A stretch of DNA of 64,000 nucleotides, from NCBI RefSeq assembly GCF_002327105.1, contig NZ_CP023406.1:434001-498000 (forward strand). The letters are read 5' to 3'. This DNA is from Luteimonas chenhongjianii. GTDB lineage: Bacteria; Pseudomonadota; Gammaproteobacteria; Xanthomonadales; Xanthomonadaceae. The notes below the pieces were generated by a model, which did no database searches, was not told the DNA's origin, and worked only from the letters and a program-made list of their open reading frames with translations. Both the position numbers and the translations under genes were made by a program. Positions 1 through 10,644 of the stretch are shown piece after piece (the stretch's first letter is position 1; every line of letters starts with the position of its first letter).

Positions 1-132
1 ACCTCGCCAACACGCGCATGCGCATGGTCGGCAGGTGGGCTGCGGTGTATCGCCCGGTCTGGAGGGCGCGGGGTCACAGTGCGCGGTCCACCGCTTCTGC
101 GCGCATCGCCGACGCGCAGACCGGCCTTCAGG

Positions 133-1314
133 TCAGGCCCGCTGCCGCACCGGCATGGTGAAGGACAGGCGGCCGCCGGGGCTGTCGAGCTCGGCGGTCA
201 GCTGGCCGCCGTGCGCACGGGCGATTTCCCCGGCAGTGAAGAAGTTCCAGGCGTCCTGCCGCCCGACGCCTGCAGGTCGGACCAGTGAACCGCTGACCGA
301 ATCGAGCACGTGGACGGGCAGCGACAGTCCCGTCGCGCGCACATCCATCCGCAGGCGGTCGCCGGCGGTTCCGATGTCGACGCTGACCGTACTTTCCGCG
401 TCGCTGTGGCGCAGCACATTGACCACGAGGTTGGCGAGCAGCTGGGCAAGCGGTCCGGGCGCACAGTCGACCGTGCCGTCGATGCGGCACTGGGTTGCGA
501 TCGGACGTCCCGGATGCTGCGCGGCCAGCCGGTTCAGCATGCGCGTGAGCTCCGATGTCAGTGCCGCCGCCCCGACGGCGGTCAGCTCGGCGTCCGCGCT
601 GATCTGGTCGTGGTTGAAACTGGCCAACTCCTCGATCACGTCCGCCATGCGCCACGCGCTGTGTTCGATGGAGCGCGCGAGCGCCTTCGCCTCCTCGCCG
701 AGGCCACGCGAAGTGCGCAACGCGTGCGCGTCCATGACCACGGCCTGCAGCGGGTCGCGCAGCCCGTCGCTGACCTCGCCGATGAACTGTTCGCGCGCGC
801 CCGCCACGTCGAGGGCGCTGCGCAGCGCCGACTGGCTGAGCCGCAACCGGTCCACCGATTCGAGTTCCGAGCCGATCAGCTGCGCGAACAGCTCGAGCAT
901 GTCGACCATGCCGCGGGCCTCGACACTGGACGGCTCCGGATCGATCGCACACAGGGTGCCGAAGAACTCGCCATTGACGGCGTAGAGCGGCACCGAGATG
1001 TAGCTCTCCAGTCCGTAACGCAGCGGCGTGTGATGGTTCGCGTAGACGGGATGCGCACTGGCGTGTTCGAACACGACCGGGCGCCGGTGGTCGCGGATCT
1101 CGTTGCAGATCGTCGTCTCGAGCGGCAGCTCGCTGCCGGGCACCAGTCCGAACTCGATCCCGTCGCGCACCGCGCAGGTGATCCATTGCGTATCCGTCAC
1201 CCGCGCCACTGCCGCGAACCGCAGGCCGGTGAGCCGGGTGACCACTTCCAGCAGCTTGGGGACGAACGCGATCCGGCTGATGGCCGCGACATCGGGGTGA
1301 TCGGAGCCGTCCAT
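133..1314 (-). CDS. GAF domain protein with degenerate histidine-kinase module
   Basis: The 393-aa protein has an N-terminal GAF-like sensor domain (about residues 15-155) followed by a region arranged like HisKA plus HATPase. The dimerisation-helix motif reads VSDGLRDPL (181-189), where active kinases have SHELR-xPL, so the phospho-accepting His is replaced by Asp183. An N-box-like NLVVNVLRHS (295-304) is present, but the usual DxGxG box is not recognisable (VRATGLSLP appears in its place). No signal peptide or membrane segment is visible. I infer a sensor-type pseudokinase rather than an active two-component kinase. The ATG at 1314 was chosen because the GAF domain follows it directly; the frame stays open upstream to 1536 but with unconvincing composition. 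Confidence 0.75.
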   Translation of the reverse strand: MDGSDHPDVAAISRIAFVPKLLEVVTRLTGLRFAAVARVTDTQWITCAVRDGIEFGLVPGSELPLETTICNEIRDHRRPVVFEHASAHPVYANHHTPLRYGLESYISVPLYAVNGEFFGTLCAIDPEPSSVEARGMVDMLELFAQLIGSELESVDRLRLSQSALRSALDVAGAREQFIGEVSDGLRDPLQAVVMDAHALRTSRGLGEEAKALARSIEHSAWRMADVIEELASFNHDQISADAELTAVGAAALTSELTRMLNRLAAQHPGRPIATQCRIDGTVDCAPGPLAQLLANLVVNVLRHSDAESTVSVDIGTAGDRLRMDVRATGLSLPVHVLDSVSGSLVRPAGVGRQDAWNFFTAGEIARAHGGQLTAELDSPGGRLSFTMPVRQRA

Positions 1315-1550
1315 CCTTGTCTCCCGCCGCGCCCCGGAAGCGGGCCATGGCCATTGTCGGCCATCCGTTGGCCGGGGGCCAAGACAGCGGTCGTCGCGGC
1401 GGCCGCGATCATCGGCGCGCATCGACGGTACCGCGACGAAGCTGCGTGGCGTGCAGAACCGGCAGGGTGCCTGCACGGCATCGACACGGCGCGCGCCATG
1501 CTCGCACAGCGCGGCCGCACTGCGCGGACGCCCCACACGCGAGGCATGAC

Positions 1551-1739
1551 ATGCACACCAACAAGACCGGCAACGAAGGCGCGTTCGCGGATCAGACCGC
1601 GCAAGGTGAATCCGACCACAGCGAAGGCCGCCGCAATCCGGGTCAGGGCAGCGAGCCGCTCGGCGGGCAAGACGGCGACGGCGGCCACGACGCCGACGGC
1701 AGCCCCTCCCGCCAGGGGCCGCGCCCGGGCAAGGGCTGA
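1551..1739 (+). CDS. possible small hydrophilic protein, 62 aa
   Basis: A 62-residue frame starts at ATG 1551 with GAGG at 1541-1544, a plausible ribosome binding site. The product is rich in Gly, Asp, Gln and Ser, has no hydrophobic segment, and should be disordered. It lies alone between the divergent GAF protein gene and the end of bioC. I do not recognise the family. Composition and length resemble small stress-type glycine-rich proteins, but that is only a resemblance, and the frame could be chance in such GC-rich DNA. Confidence 0.35.
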   Translation: MHTNKTGNEGAFADQTAQGESDHSEGRRNPGQGSEPLGGQDGDGGHDADGSPSRQGPRPGKG

Positions 1740-1761
1740 CGCAGGCTGCGGCGTCGCCGGC

Positions 1762-2661
1762 TCAGCCGTCGCGACGCCGTACCGGAATCGCACTGGCAGG
1801 GAACCGTGCCAGCTCGCCGTCGGCCTCGCGGATCGGCGCGCCATGGGCCGGCGACCATGCCATCGCGGTGATCCACTCCCAGCTTGCCGGCAGGCCTGCC
1901 TCGGTGCGGAACTGCTCGTAATGCGCGGCTGCGGCCGCGAAGCGCGCACGCCCGGTCAGCGCGCGACGACGGCTGGCAAGCGCATTGGTCGCGCCGGTCG
2001 CACGCTGCTCGCGCATCAGCGATTGCATGTCCGGATGCCAGTGCACGGCCACGTCGCGGTCGAGCACCGGATTGCGGAAGCCCGCGCGCATCAGCGCGTC
2101 GCCGAACTCGGCGATCGACGCGAACGGGCTGACGTGCGGCTCGGCGTCGGCGACGCCGAACGACTCGCGCAGTTCGATCAGCGTCTGCGGGCCGAAGGTC
2201 GACACCAGCAGCAGGCCGTCGGGCTTGAGCACCCGGCGGAAGCCGGCGAATGCCGCGGGCAGGTCCTCGACCCATTGCAGGCACAGATTGGAGAACAGCA
2301 CGTCGACGCTGTTGTCGGCCACCGGCAGGGCGCGCAGATCCGCGCACACGCGATCGACGGGTCTGTGCAGGCCCAGCCGGTCACGCCAGCCCGTCCTCAC
2401 GGGCGCCTGCTGCAGCATCGACAGCGAGAGGTCCATCGCGATCACGCGCGATTTCGGCCAGCGCTGGTGCATCGCCAGCGCTGCATGCGCCGGGCCGCTG
2501 CCGACGTCGAGCACGACCGCCGGCACGCGGTCGTCGAGGTATTCAAGCGATTCGAGCAGCTGGGCCTCGACGCCGCGCTGCAGCGCGGCGGCGGCGGTGT
2601 AACTGGCCGAGGCGCGCGAGAACGCACGGCGCACCTGCCTGGAATCGAAAACGGACATCAT
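1762..2661 (-). CDS. bioC: malonyl-ACP O-methyltransferase BioC
   Basis: This 299-aa class I SAM-dependent methyltransferase should methylate malonyl-ACP, starting pimeloyl formation for biotin. SAM motif I reads LDVGSGPAH (about residues 50-58). An acidic residue ends the next strand (VIAMDLS), and motif FSNLCLQW is typical of BioC. It is the last gene of the biotin operon. Two ATGs are adjacent; the first, at 2661, overlaps the bioH stop as ATGA, so translation is probably coupled. BioC and its esterase partner BioH are adjacent, as in several gammaproteobacteria. Confidence 0.9.
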   Translation of the reverse strand: MMSVFDSRQVRRAFSRASASYTAAAALQRGVEAQLLESLEYLDDRVPAVVLDVGSGPAHAALAMHQRWPKSRVIAMDLSLSMLQQAPVRTGWRDRLGLHRPVDRVCADLRALPVADNSVDVLFSNLCLQWVEDLPAAFAGFRRVLKPDGLLLVSTFGPQTLIELRESFGVADAEPHVSPFASIAEFGDALMRAGFRNPVLDRDVAVHWHPDMQSLMREQRATGATNALASRRRALTGRARFAAAAAHYEQFRTEAGLPASWEWITAMAWSPAHGAPIREADGELARFPASAIPVRRRDG

Positions 2662-3446
2662 CGGTCTGCCGTGAACTGGAGCAGCCGCGCGGCAACCGCG
2701 TCGGCGTGGGTGAGGAACGGGGCGTGGCCGGCGTGTTCGATGGTCTCGGCGAGCGCACCCGGTGCCAGGGCTGCGGCGGCCCGCATCGCCCGCGGATCGA
2801 CGAGGCGGTCGCGTCGGCCAGACAACCACAGGCTCGGCACGGTCAGCGACGGCAGCAGCGCGCGCAGATCGCTGCGCTCGAGCAGGCCCAGGCCATCGGC
2901 GAGGACATGCGCGGCCGGTTCACCGCGTGCGAAGACCTCGGCGCGCAAGGCGCGCAGTTCACCGCGGGCATCATCGGAGCCGAACGCCTCCAGCGCAAGA
3001 AAGCGATCGAGCGTGGCGCGGTAGTCGCTGCGCAAGCCCTGGGCGAAGTCGCGGAAGATCTCCGCCGACATGCCGTGCGGCCAGTCCTCGCCGCGCACGA
3101 AGCGCGGCACCGCGCACAGCATGCCGAGCGCGGGGACCCGGTGCGGATGCCGCGCCGCCGCCTGCAGGGCGAACAGACCGCCGAGCGACCAGCCGACCCA
3201 GGGCGCTGCCGGCAGCGCATCGGCCAACGCGTCGACGACGGGGCCCAGCGCGAGCGGCAAGGCGGCGTCGCGGCTCAGGCCGTGGCCCGGCAGGTCGACC
3301 AGATACAGCGTGCGCTGCGCCTGCAGGCGTTGGCGCAACGGCGCGAACACGCCGCCGTGCATCGCCCAGCCATGCAGCAGTACCAGCGGCGCGCCCCGGC
3401 CTGCCACTTCGATGTGCACTCCGTGCGGCATGTCCAATGTGCTCAT
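2658..3446 (-). CDS. bioH: pimeloyl-ACP methyl ester esterase BioH
   Basis: This 262-aa alpha/beta hydrolase should remove the BioC-added methyl group from pimeloyl-ACP methyl ester, releasing pimeloyl-ACP for BioF. The oxyanion-hole motif LLHGWAMHGGVF lies near residue 22-33, and the nucleophile elbow is GWSLGGLFA (Ser near residue 81). A late Asp (GRRDRLVDP) and His (EHAGHAPFL) complete the triad. Length matches the family. The start ATG overlaps the stop of the upstream transporter gene by ATGA, and its own stop overlaps bioC, so it sits in a tightly coupled operon. Confidence 0.9.
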   Translation of the reverse strand: MSTLDMPHGVHIEVAGRGAPLVLLHGWAMHGGVFAPLRQRLQAQRTLYLVDLPGHGLSRDAALPLALGPVVDALADALPAAPWVGWSLGGLFALQAAARHPHRVPALGMLCAVPRFVRGEDWPHGMSAEIFRDFAQGLRSDYRATLDRFLALEAFGSDDARGELRALRAEVFARGEPAAHVLADGLGLLERSDLRALLPSLTVPSLWLSGRRDRLVDPRAMRAAAALAPGALAETIEHAGHAPFLTHADAVAARLLQFTADR

Positions 3447-4443
3447 GCGCCCCTGTCTCCCCGCAGCGCCCGGGTGCGCCGCGCGCTGCCAGCCGCGGGA
3501 CGGGCGACGACGATCGCGAACGCGACGATTCCAAGCGCCACCACGACCGCGCCGAGCAAGGCCTGCCCGCGCGGCCAGGCTTCCTGCAGGAACAGCGCGC
3601 CGAGTCCCGCCGCGAACAGCAGCTCGGCAGCCTGCATCCCTTCGACCGCGCCCAGCGCGAGCGGATTGTTGCGGACCATGCCGGTCGCCTGGAAGAACAG
3701 GATCGTCGCGATCACGCCCGCGCCCAGCGCCACCCCGGCCGCCAGACCCAGCTGCGACATCGACGGCAGGCCGGCCTCGTACCAGGCGAAGGCCGCGACG
3801 GGTATCCACAGCGGCTGGCTGGCCAGCGTCATGCCGAACACGCGCTGCGTGGCATTGAGGTCTTCGCCGGTGCGCTCGAGATGCAGCAGCAGCAGACGGT
3901 TGCCGAGCGGATATGCAACTGCAGCGGTCAGCACGCAGGCCAGCGCGATCCACCCGGCCCGATCGAGACCGCTGCCGCCGTAGCCCAGCTGCATCAGCAG
4001 CACGCCTGCCAGGATCATCGCCGCGATGCCGAGCGCCGCGCGCGGTATGCGCCGGCGCGCATCACGGTAGAGCAATGGCGCGCACAGCATCCCGGCGATC
4101 ACGGTGAACTGGAAACTGCCGGCCACCAGCCACGCCGGGCCGCTGGACGCGGCGAACGTAAGCATGCAGCAGAACAGCACGAAGCCGATCGCGCTGCAGC
4201 GCAGCCATGCCCAGGGATGCGCGGCGATCGCGCGCAGCACCGGAGCGGTCCCGCCCTGCATCGGCATCAGCGGCAGCAGGAGCGGCAGGGTGATGAAGTA
4301 GCGCAGGGACGCGATCCACGCCCAGTGCCCGCCACCGCTCGCGCTGGCGCGGTTGAGCACGTAGGTCAGGCTGAAGAACAACGCCGAAGCGAGCGCGAGG
4401 CCGACCGCGAGCAGCGCGCGACGCGCCTCGGGTTGTGCGACGG

Positions 4444-4447
<4 letters not shown>
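3443..4447 (-). CDS. DMT-superfamily (EamA/multidrug-efflux type) transporter inside the biotin operon
   Basis: The 334-aa protein has about ten hydrophobic segments in the pattern of drug/metabolite transporters of the multidrug-resistance-efflux branch. Examples are the N-terminal [20 protein letters not shown] stretch and a C-terminal [20 protein letters not shown] helix, ending in a basic tail. It lies between bioF and bioH with 4-bp ATGA overlaps on both sides, so it is co-translated with them. Substrate is unknown. Position suggests, but does not prove, transport of a biotin precursor or related metabolite. The ATG at 4447 is preferred over the upstream in-frame start at 4477 because of the overlap with the bioF stop. 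Confidence 0.8.
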
Positions 4448-5656
<1,209 letters not shown>

Positions 5657-5667
<11 letters not shown>

Positions 5668-6019
5668 GGCCGGTCCCGATCACGAGCGCGCCCATCGCGA
5701 TGGCCGGCAACATCAGCAGGCCATTGATCGCCACGCCGACGCGCGCCGGGCGGGGCAACGCCATCTGCGCAGCATCGCGCGCATCGACTGCGCTCTTGTG
5801 CGCGAGCAGCGCGGCCGCGGCGAGCAGCGCCGCCGCAAAGCCCAACCCCGCGCCGGAGTCGCGGCAGAACAGCACTACCGCCCAGACGTGCACGCCGACA
5901 GCGGCGAGCCTGGCGATCGCCCAGGGCAGCGATTGCCGATGCCGCAGGGCGAGCACGAATCCACTCAGGCCCACCAGTGCCAGCAGCAGGAGATAGGCCC
6001 AGCCCAGCGTCGGAATCAC
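5657..6019 (-). CDS. small membrane protein of unknown function between bioB and bioF
   Basis: This 120-aa protein appears to have four hydrophobic segments: [20 protein letters not shown] near the N-terminus, [27 protein letters not shown] and a C-terminal [16 protein letters not shown]. It starts at GTG 6019, overlapping the bioB stop as GTGA, and ends 11 bp inside bioF. It is therefore translationally embedded in the biotin operon. I recognise no catalytic motif and no named family. Conservation of this gene beside bioB in relatives would be needed to tie it to biotin metabolism. Confidence 0.7.
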
Positions 6020-7104
6020 GCGACGCAGCTCCGGGGATGCTGCGGCAGCTCGATGATGTCGTGGCCGGAGCCGCCGCCCGCATGGGCCGCGCCGTGCCCG
6101 TGTGCGGCATCCACCCGCACCTGCATCGGGCGCAGGCCCAGGCGCGCGAAAAGGGCCATGTCACGTTCGGTGTCCGGATTGCCGGTGGTCAGCAGCTGTT
6201 CGCCGTAGAAGATCGAGTTGGCGCCGGCCAGGAAACACATCGCCTGCAGCTCGTCGCTCATGTCCTGTCGGCCGGCCGACAGCCGCACCATCGATCGCGG
6301 CATCAGGATGCGGGCCACCGCGATCGTGCGGACGAAGTCGAACGGATCGATCTCCTGCGTGCCGTGCAGCGGCGTGCCTTCGACCTGCACCAGACGATTG
6401 ATCGGCACCGAATCCGGATGCACCGGCAGGTTCGCCAGCGTGCGCAGCAGGCCGGCGCGCTGGCGGCCGGTCTCGCCCATGCCGACGATGCCGCCGCAAC
6501 AGGTCTTGAGCCCGGCGTCGCGCACGTGTTCGAGCGTGGTCAGGCGGTCCTGGATCTCGCGGGTGTGGATGATCGAATCGTAGAACTCGGGATCGGTGTC
6601 GAGGTTGTGGTTGTAGTAGTCGAGGCCGGCTTCCTTGAGCGCGTGCGCCTGCTCGCCGGTCAGCATGCCCAGCGTGGCGCAGGTCTCCAGACCGAGCGCT
6701 TTGACCTCGCGGATCATCGCCGCCACCTTCGGCACGTCGCGGTCCTTGGGCGAACGCCAGGCCGCGCCCATGCAGAAGCGCGTGGCGCCGGCGGCCTTGG
6801 CCTGGCGGGCCTTCTCCAGCACCGCGTCGGTCTCCATCAGCTTGGTCGCCTGCACCCCGGTCTGGTAGCGCTGCGCCTGCGGGCAGTAGCTGCAGTCCTC
6901 GGGGCAGCCGCCGGTCTTGACCGACAGGAGCGTGCTGACCTGCACTTCGGCCGGATCGAAATGCTGGCGATGCACGCTCGCGGCGCGGAACAGCAGCTCG
7001 TTGAGTGGCAGCGCAAACAGCGCCTCGATCTCGGCGCGCGCCCAGTCGTGACGGACGGGCGCGGACTGGCCGGCGGCTTCGCGGGCGTGACTGACAACGG
7101 ACAT
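6016..7104 (-). CDS. bioB: biotin synthase BioB
   Basis: This radical-SAM enzyme (362 aa) inserts sulfur into dethiobiotin. The CxxxCxxC cluster motif is [12 protein letters not shown] (Cys67, 71, 74). The other conserved BioB segments are present: [30 protein letters not shown], and [15 protein letters not shown]. The C-terminus carries an unusual extension rich in His, Gly and Ala ([15 protein letters not shown]) after the conserved core. It is the first gene of the operon. The divergent comF-like gene starts about 50 bp away, so the bio promoter must lie in that gap. I see no convincing BirA operator. Confidence 0.95.
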   Translation of the reverse strand: MSVVSHAREAAGQSAPVRHDWARAEIEALFALPLNELLFRAASVHRQHFDPAEVQVSTLLSVKTGGCPEDCSYCPQAQRYQTGVQATKLMETDAVLEKARQAKAAGATRFCMGAAWRSPKDRDVPKVAAMIREVKALGLETCATLGMLTGEQAHALKEAGLDYYNHNLDTDPEFYDSIIHTREIQDRLTTLEHVRDAGLKTCCGGIVGMGETGRQRAGLLRTLANLPVHPDSVPINRLVQVEGTPLHGTQEIDPFDFVRTIAVARILMPRSMVRLSAGRQDMSDELQAMCFLAGANSIFYGEQLLTTGNPDTERDMALFARLGLRPMQVRVDAAHGHGAAHAGGGSGHDIIELPQHPRSCVA

Positions 7105-7153
7105 GGCGATCTACCGACGGTGAAGGCGTGACTGGCCCGGCAGTCTGGAAAGC

Positions 7154-7882
7154 ATGCCCGATGCTGTCAACCTGGAGCCCCCGACGCAGGTTGACGGCCG
7201 CTGGCGACGCCTGCTGCGCAGCCTGCTGGCCACGCGATGCCTGGTGTGCCGAGAGGCGGGCATCGACGGTCGCGACCTCTGCGCCCCTTGCACTGCCGCG
7301 TTGCCGTGGATGCCGCACGCCTGCAGCCGGTGCGCGCAGCCGGTGCCGTCCGGCGATCCGTTGTGCGGACGCTGCCTGCGCCGGCCGCCCCCGCTGGGCG
7401 CCGTGGTCGCCGCGTTCGATTACCGCTTTCCGGTCGACCGCCTGTTGCCGCGCTTCAAGTTCCATCGCGATCTCGCCGCCGGGGCGCTGCTCGGCGATTG
7501 CCTGAGCCACGCGACGCAGCACGCCGAACGCCCGGATGTCCTCGTGCCGGTCCCGTTGCACGTCGCCCGCCTGCGCGAGCGCGGCTACGACCAGGCACTC
7601 GAACTTGCGCGCGTGCTGGCGCGCGGTCACGGCCTGCCCTTGCGCGCCGACCTGCTGCGCCGGGTGCGGGCGACCGCGCCGCAGTCACGGCTGGCCGCAA
7701 AGGCGCGGCGACGCAATCTGCGCCATGCGTTCGCTGCCGCCGCATCGGGCGGCGCACCGGCCCACGTCGCCCTCATCGACGACGTCATGACCACCGGCGC
7801 CACCCTGCATGCCGCCGCGCATGCCCTGCGCCGCGCGGGCGTCGCGCGTGTCGATGCCTGGGTATGCGCGCGGGTGCGCTGA
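7154..7882 (+). CDS. comF: ComF family phosphoribosyltransferase-like protein
   Basis: This 242-aa ComF-type protein has an N-terminal double zinc-finger region (CLVC..CAPC and CSRC..CGRC, residues 29-75). It is followed by a type I phosphoribosyltransferase domain with the PRPP loop VALIDDVMTTGAT. ComF proteins take part in DNA uptake during natural transformation, and their enzymatic substrate is not established. The gene is divergent from bioB with about 50 bp between them. Start ATG 7154 gives the expected short leader before the first Cys pair. Confidence 0.85.
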   Translation: MPDAVNLEPPTQVDGRWRRLLRSLLATRCLVCREAGIDGRDLCAPCTAALPWMPHACSRCAQPVPSGDPLCGRCLRRPPPLGAVVAAFDYRFPVDRLLPRFKFHRDLAAGALLGDCLSHATQHAERPDVLVPVPLHVARLRERGYDQALELARVLARGHGLPLRADLLRRVRATAPQSRLAAKARRRNLRHAFAAAASGGAPAHVALIDDVMTTGATLHAAAHALRRAGVARVDAWVCARVR

Positions 7883-7953
7883 GGCGTGGATGCGGGTCGG
7901 CAAGCGGGTCCGGGCTTCGCCACGATGCCCACGGCCCCGGCCGCCGAGGCTGA

Positions 7954-8871
7954 TCAGCCCGGTGCGAAACCTGTCGGCAACGCGTAATCCGCGGCGATGC
8001 CGGCGAAGATCGCCATGCCGACCCAGTGGTTGTGCAGGAAGGCGCGGAAGCAGGCCTCCCGCTCGCGGTGACGCGCGATGACGAACTCCCAGACCACGAG
8101 CGCCAACGCCAGGCCCAGACCCAGCCAGTAGTAGGCGCCCAGCCCGGCCTCGCGGCCAACCAGCGCCAGCGCGACGAACGCGAGTGCATACAGCACACCC
8201 TGGGCGACGAGATCGAGATCGCCGAAGAGGATCGCAGTCGACTTCGACCCCGCGCGGATGTCGTCCTCGCGGTCGACCATCGCGTACCAGGTGTCGTAGG
8301 CGGTGGTCCAGAAGATATTGGCGACGAACAGTACCCAGCCGATCGGCGGCACCGTGCCCTGCACCGCCGCGAACGCCATCGGTATTGCCCAGCCGAACGA
8401 GATGCCCAGATACACCTGCGGCAGATAGGTGTGGCGCTTGAGATAGGGATAGCTTGCCGCGAGGAAGACACCGACGACGCTCATGGCGATCGTCAGCGGG
8501 TTCATCGTCAGCACCAGTGCGAAGGCCACCAGCATCAGCGCCGCGAACAGCAGCAGCGCCTCGCGCCCGCGGACCGCGCCGCTGGCCAGGGGGCGGTCCT
8601 TGGTCCGTTCGACGTGCGGGTCGAGCCAACGGTCGGCGTAGTCGTTGATCACGCAGCCGGCCGAGCGTGTCAGCCAGACGCCGGCGCTGAACACCGCCAA
8701 GGTCCACAGCGGCGGCACGCCCTCGGCGGCGATCCACAGCGCCCACCAGGTCGGCCACAGCAACAGCAGCCAGCCGATCGGCCGATCCCCGCGCATCAGC
8801 TTCCAGTACTGCCGCAGGCGCTCACGCCGGGGCGGCATGGCGGGCTGAGTGAAACGTTCGTAGTCGTGCAT
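7954..8871 (-). CDS. ubiA: 4-hydroxybenzoate polyprenyltransferase UbiA
   Basis: The 305-aa integral membrane prenyltransferase attaches the polyprenyl tail to 4-hydroxybenzoate in ubiquinone synthesis. The first Asp-rich motif is NDYADRWLD (Asn76, Asp77, Asp80, Asp84), followed by the conserved KDRPLASG. The second Asp motif is in [15 protein letters not shown]. Multiple hydrophobic helices fit the UbiA fold. ubiJ-ubiB lie 50 kb away in the same window, and no other ubi gene is adjacent. The ATG at 8871 gives the standard family length. Confidence 0.93.
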   Translation of the reverse strand: MHDYERFTQPAMPPRRERLRQYWKLMRGDRPIGWLLLLWPTWWALWIAAEGVPPLWTLAVFSAGVWLTRSAGCVINDYADRWLDPHVERTKDRPLASGAVRGREALLLFAALMLVAFALVLTMNPLTIAMSVVGVFLAASYPYLKRHTYLPQVYLGISFGWAIPMAFAAVQGTVPPIGWVLFVANIFWTTAYDTWYAMVDREDDIRAGSKSTAILFGDLDLVAQGVLYALAFVALALVGREAGLGAYYWLGLGLALALVVWEFVIARHREREACFRAFLHNHWVGMAIFAGIAADYALPTGFAPG

Positions 8872-9335
8872 GGCTGCGGGGAGGATATCAGCGGGGCTGG
8901 GGCGGCGCGGTGGTCAGCAACTCCGGGAACGGCCCGCGCCCCGCTCGGTCTACTCTCTTCCTCACTCCAGGCGCGATCAAACCGCACCGGATCGAGGGTC
9001 TCGAAGTGGTCGCCCAGTAGCCGTACTCCGCATAGTTCGACCGCCCCCGCCCGGGCAAGCCCCGTGCACTCAGGACCCGACCTCATGGCTACCGAGCGCA
9101 TGCCCCGGAGACCCGCGACACCAGTCGGTACGTCATGATCTGCTGGTGGCGACCGGATGGCGCTGTCGGGCAGGACACACTCCGATCTCCTGAGCCCTGG
9201 GTTCACTGCGGGTTTCACGGCTTCACCGCGGGCGACACACTATGGCTGTTCGCCCGTCCGCCCGCCTTGCGGTACATCGTGGCGAACGTGGCGCATCGGC
9301 GCGCCTGCCGGGACAACTTTTTTCGGGGACTCACG
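8872..9335. other. intergenic stretch without a supported gene
   Basis: These roughly 460 bases separate ubiA (minus) and galE (plus). Several frames stay open, but none has the third-position GC bias of neighbouring genes or a recognisable product. A short T-run with GGGGAC precedes galE. I see no tRNA, hairpin-terminator or repeat of the 11-15 kb family here. Confidence 0.5.
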
Positions 9336-10310
9336 ATGCGCATTCTGGTTTGCGGCGGCGCCGGCTACATCGGCAGCCATATGGCGAAGTGGCTCGGCGC
9401 ACATGGCGCCGAGGCCGTGGTGCTGGACAACCTGTCCACCGGCCATCGCGAGGCAGTGCGATTTGGCAGGTTGATCGAGGCGGATCTGCTCGATCCCGCA
9501 TCGCTGGACACGGCGTTCGCGCTGGGCCCGTTCGATGCGGTGATGCATTTCTGCGCACGTTCGCTGGTGGGCGAGTCGGTGCAGAAGCCCTACGACTATT
9601 ACGACAACAACGTCGTCGGCACGCTCAACCTGCTGCGGGCCATGCAGCGGCATGGCGTGGGGAAGATCGTGTTCTCCTCGACCGCTGCGATATTCGGTGA
9701 GCCGGTGTCTGCACGCATCAACGAGACGCATCCCAAGACGCCGATCAATCCCTACGGCGCCAGCAAGCTGATGGTGGAACGGGTGCTGGCCGACGCGGGC
9801 GCGGCCTACGGTCTGCGTTCGGTGTGCCTGCGCTACTTCAACGCGGCGGGTGCCAGCCCGGATGGCGACATTGGCGAGGCGCATACGCCCGAGACGCATC
9901 TGATTCCGAACGTGTTGCGTGCAGCCCTGGGCAATGGCGAGCGGCTGAAGGTATTCGGCGATGACTGGCCCACGCCCGATGGTACCTGCGTGCGCGATTA
10001 CATCCACGTCGACGATCTGGCCCAGGCCCATTGGCAGGCGCTGGCCTACATGGAGACACATGCAGGCGCGCACGCATTCAACCTCGGCAACGGCCAGGGA
10101 TTCTCGGTGCGCGAGGTGATCACTGCGGCGGAGGCGGTGAGTGGCCACGAAATCCCCTGGGATATCGCGCCGCGACGCGCGGGCGATCCCGCTGTGCTGG
10201 TGGCCTCGAACGACCTCGCTCGCCGCGAGTTGGGCTGGACCCCGCGCTATACCTCGCTGCCCGAGATTATCGAGACGGCGTGGCGCTGGCATTGCGCGCC
10301 GACGTTCTGA
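9336..10310 (+). CDS. galE: UDP-glucose 4-epimerase GalE
   Basis: This 324-aa short-chain dehydrogenase-type epimerase interconverts UDP-glucose and UDP-galactose for surface polysaccharides. The NAD-binding motif GGAGYIGSH begins at residue 8. The catalytic SSTAAIFG and YGASK motifs (Tyr-x3-Lys), the RYFNAAGA segment and GTCVRDYIHVDDL are all typical of GalE. The start at ATG 9336 places the nucleotide-binding strand at the N-terminus; the frame is open further upstream but without family similarity. It appears monocistronic. Confidence 0.93.
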   Translation: MRILVCGGAGYIGSHMAKWLGAHGAEAVVLDNLSTGHREAVRFGRLIEADLLDPASLDTAFALGPFDAVMHFCARSLVGESVQKPYDYYDNNVVGTLNLLRAMQRHGVGKIVFSSTAAIFGEPVSARINETHPKTPINPYGASKLMVERVLADAGAAYGLRSVCLRYFNAAGASPDGDIGEAHTPETHLIPNVLRAALGNGERLKVFGDDWPTPDGTCVRDYIHVDDLAQAHWQALAYMETHAGAHAFNLGNGQGFSVREVITAAEAVSGHEIPWDIAPRRAGDPAVLVASNDLARRELGWTPRYTSLPEIIETAWRWHCAPTF

Positions 10311-10644
10311 GTCCTGACTGCTGGAGCATGCCGGCTGGTCGGATTGCCCCGCGACCTCGACCATGCATCCGCCCCCGATGCGCCGCATCGCGTGTCCATG
10401 TGCGGCCGCCGCGTGCGACCTCGATGTGGTCGCATGCGCTGCCGCGCGAATGTGACCGGCTCGGCTCGGGCCCGGAGGTGCATGGGATGCAGCAAACAAT
10501 GCTCCGCTCCTCCGAAGCCGGCCCAAGCGAGGCCTTGGACATCGCCCGCGATGGAGTGCGTAAGAGCTACCTCTCCCGACTCGCTTCCGGGGAGAAAAGC
10601 CTGGGCGTGGCGCAAGTTTTGGGGTGTAGCGTCCGGACGTCGGG
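10311..10644. other. intergenic stretch between galE and crcB
   Basis: These approximately 330 bases lie between the convergent galE and crcB genes. No open frame here looks like a protein, and I see no strong T-tailed hairpin. A chance frame from about 10488 lacks family similarity. Confidence 0.45.

Noticed and set aside
310..3024. Very long open frame antisense to the GAF gene and bioC
   Set aside because: It is the GC-driven shadow of real minus-strand genes; its translation is Arg/Ala/Gly-rich without motifs.
7105..7153. BirA operator before bioB
   Set aside because: No TTGTAAACC-like inverted repeat appears in the 49-bp divergent region.
8796..9218. 140-codon open frame upstream of ubiA
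   Set aside because: Irregular composition, no family features, overlaps the ubiA start, no ribosome site.
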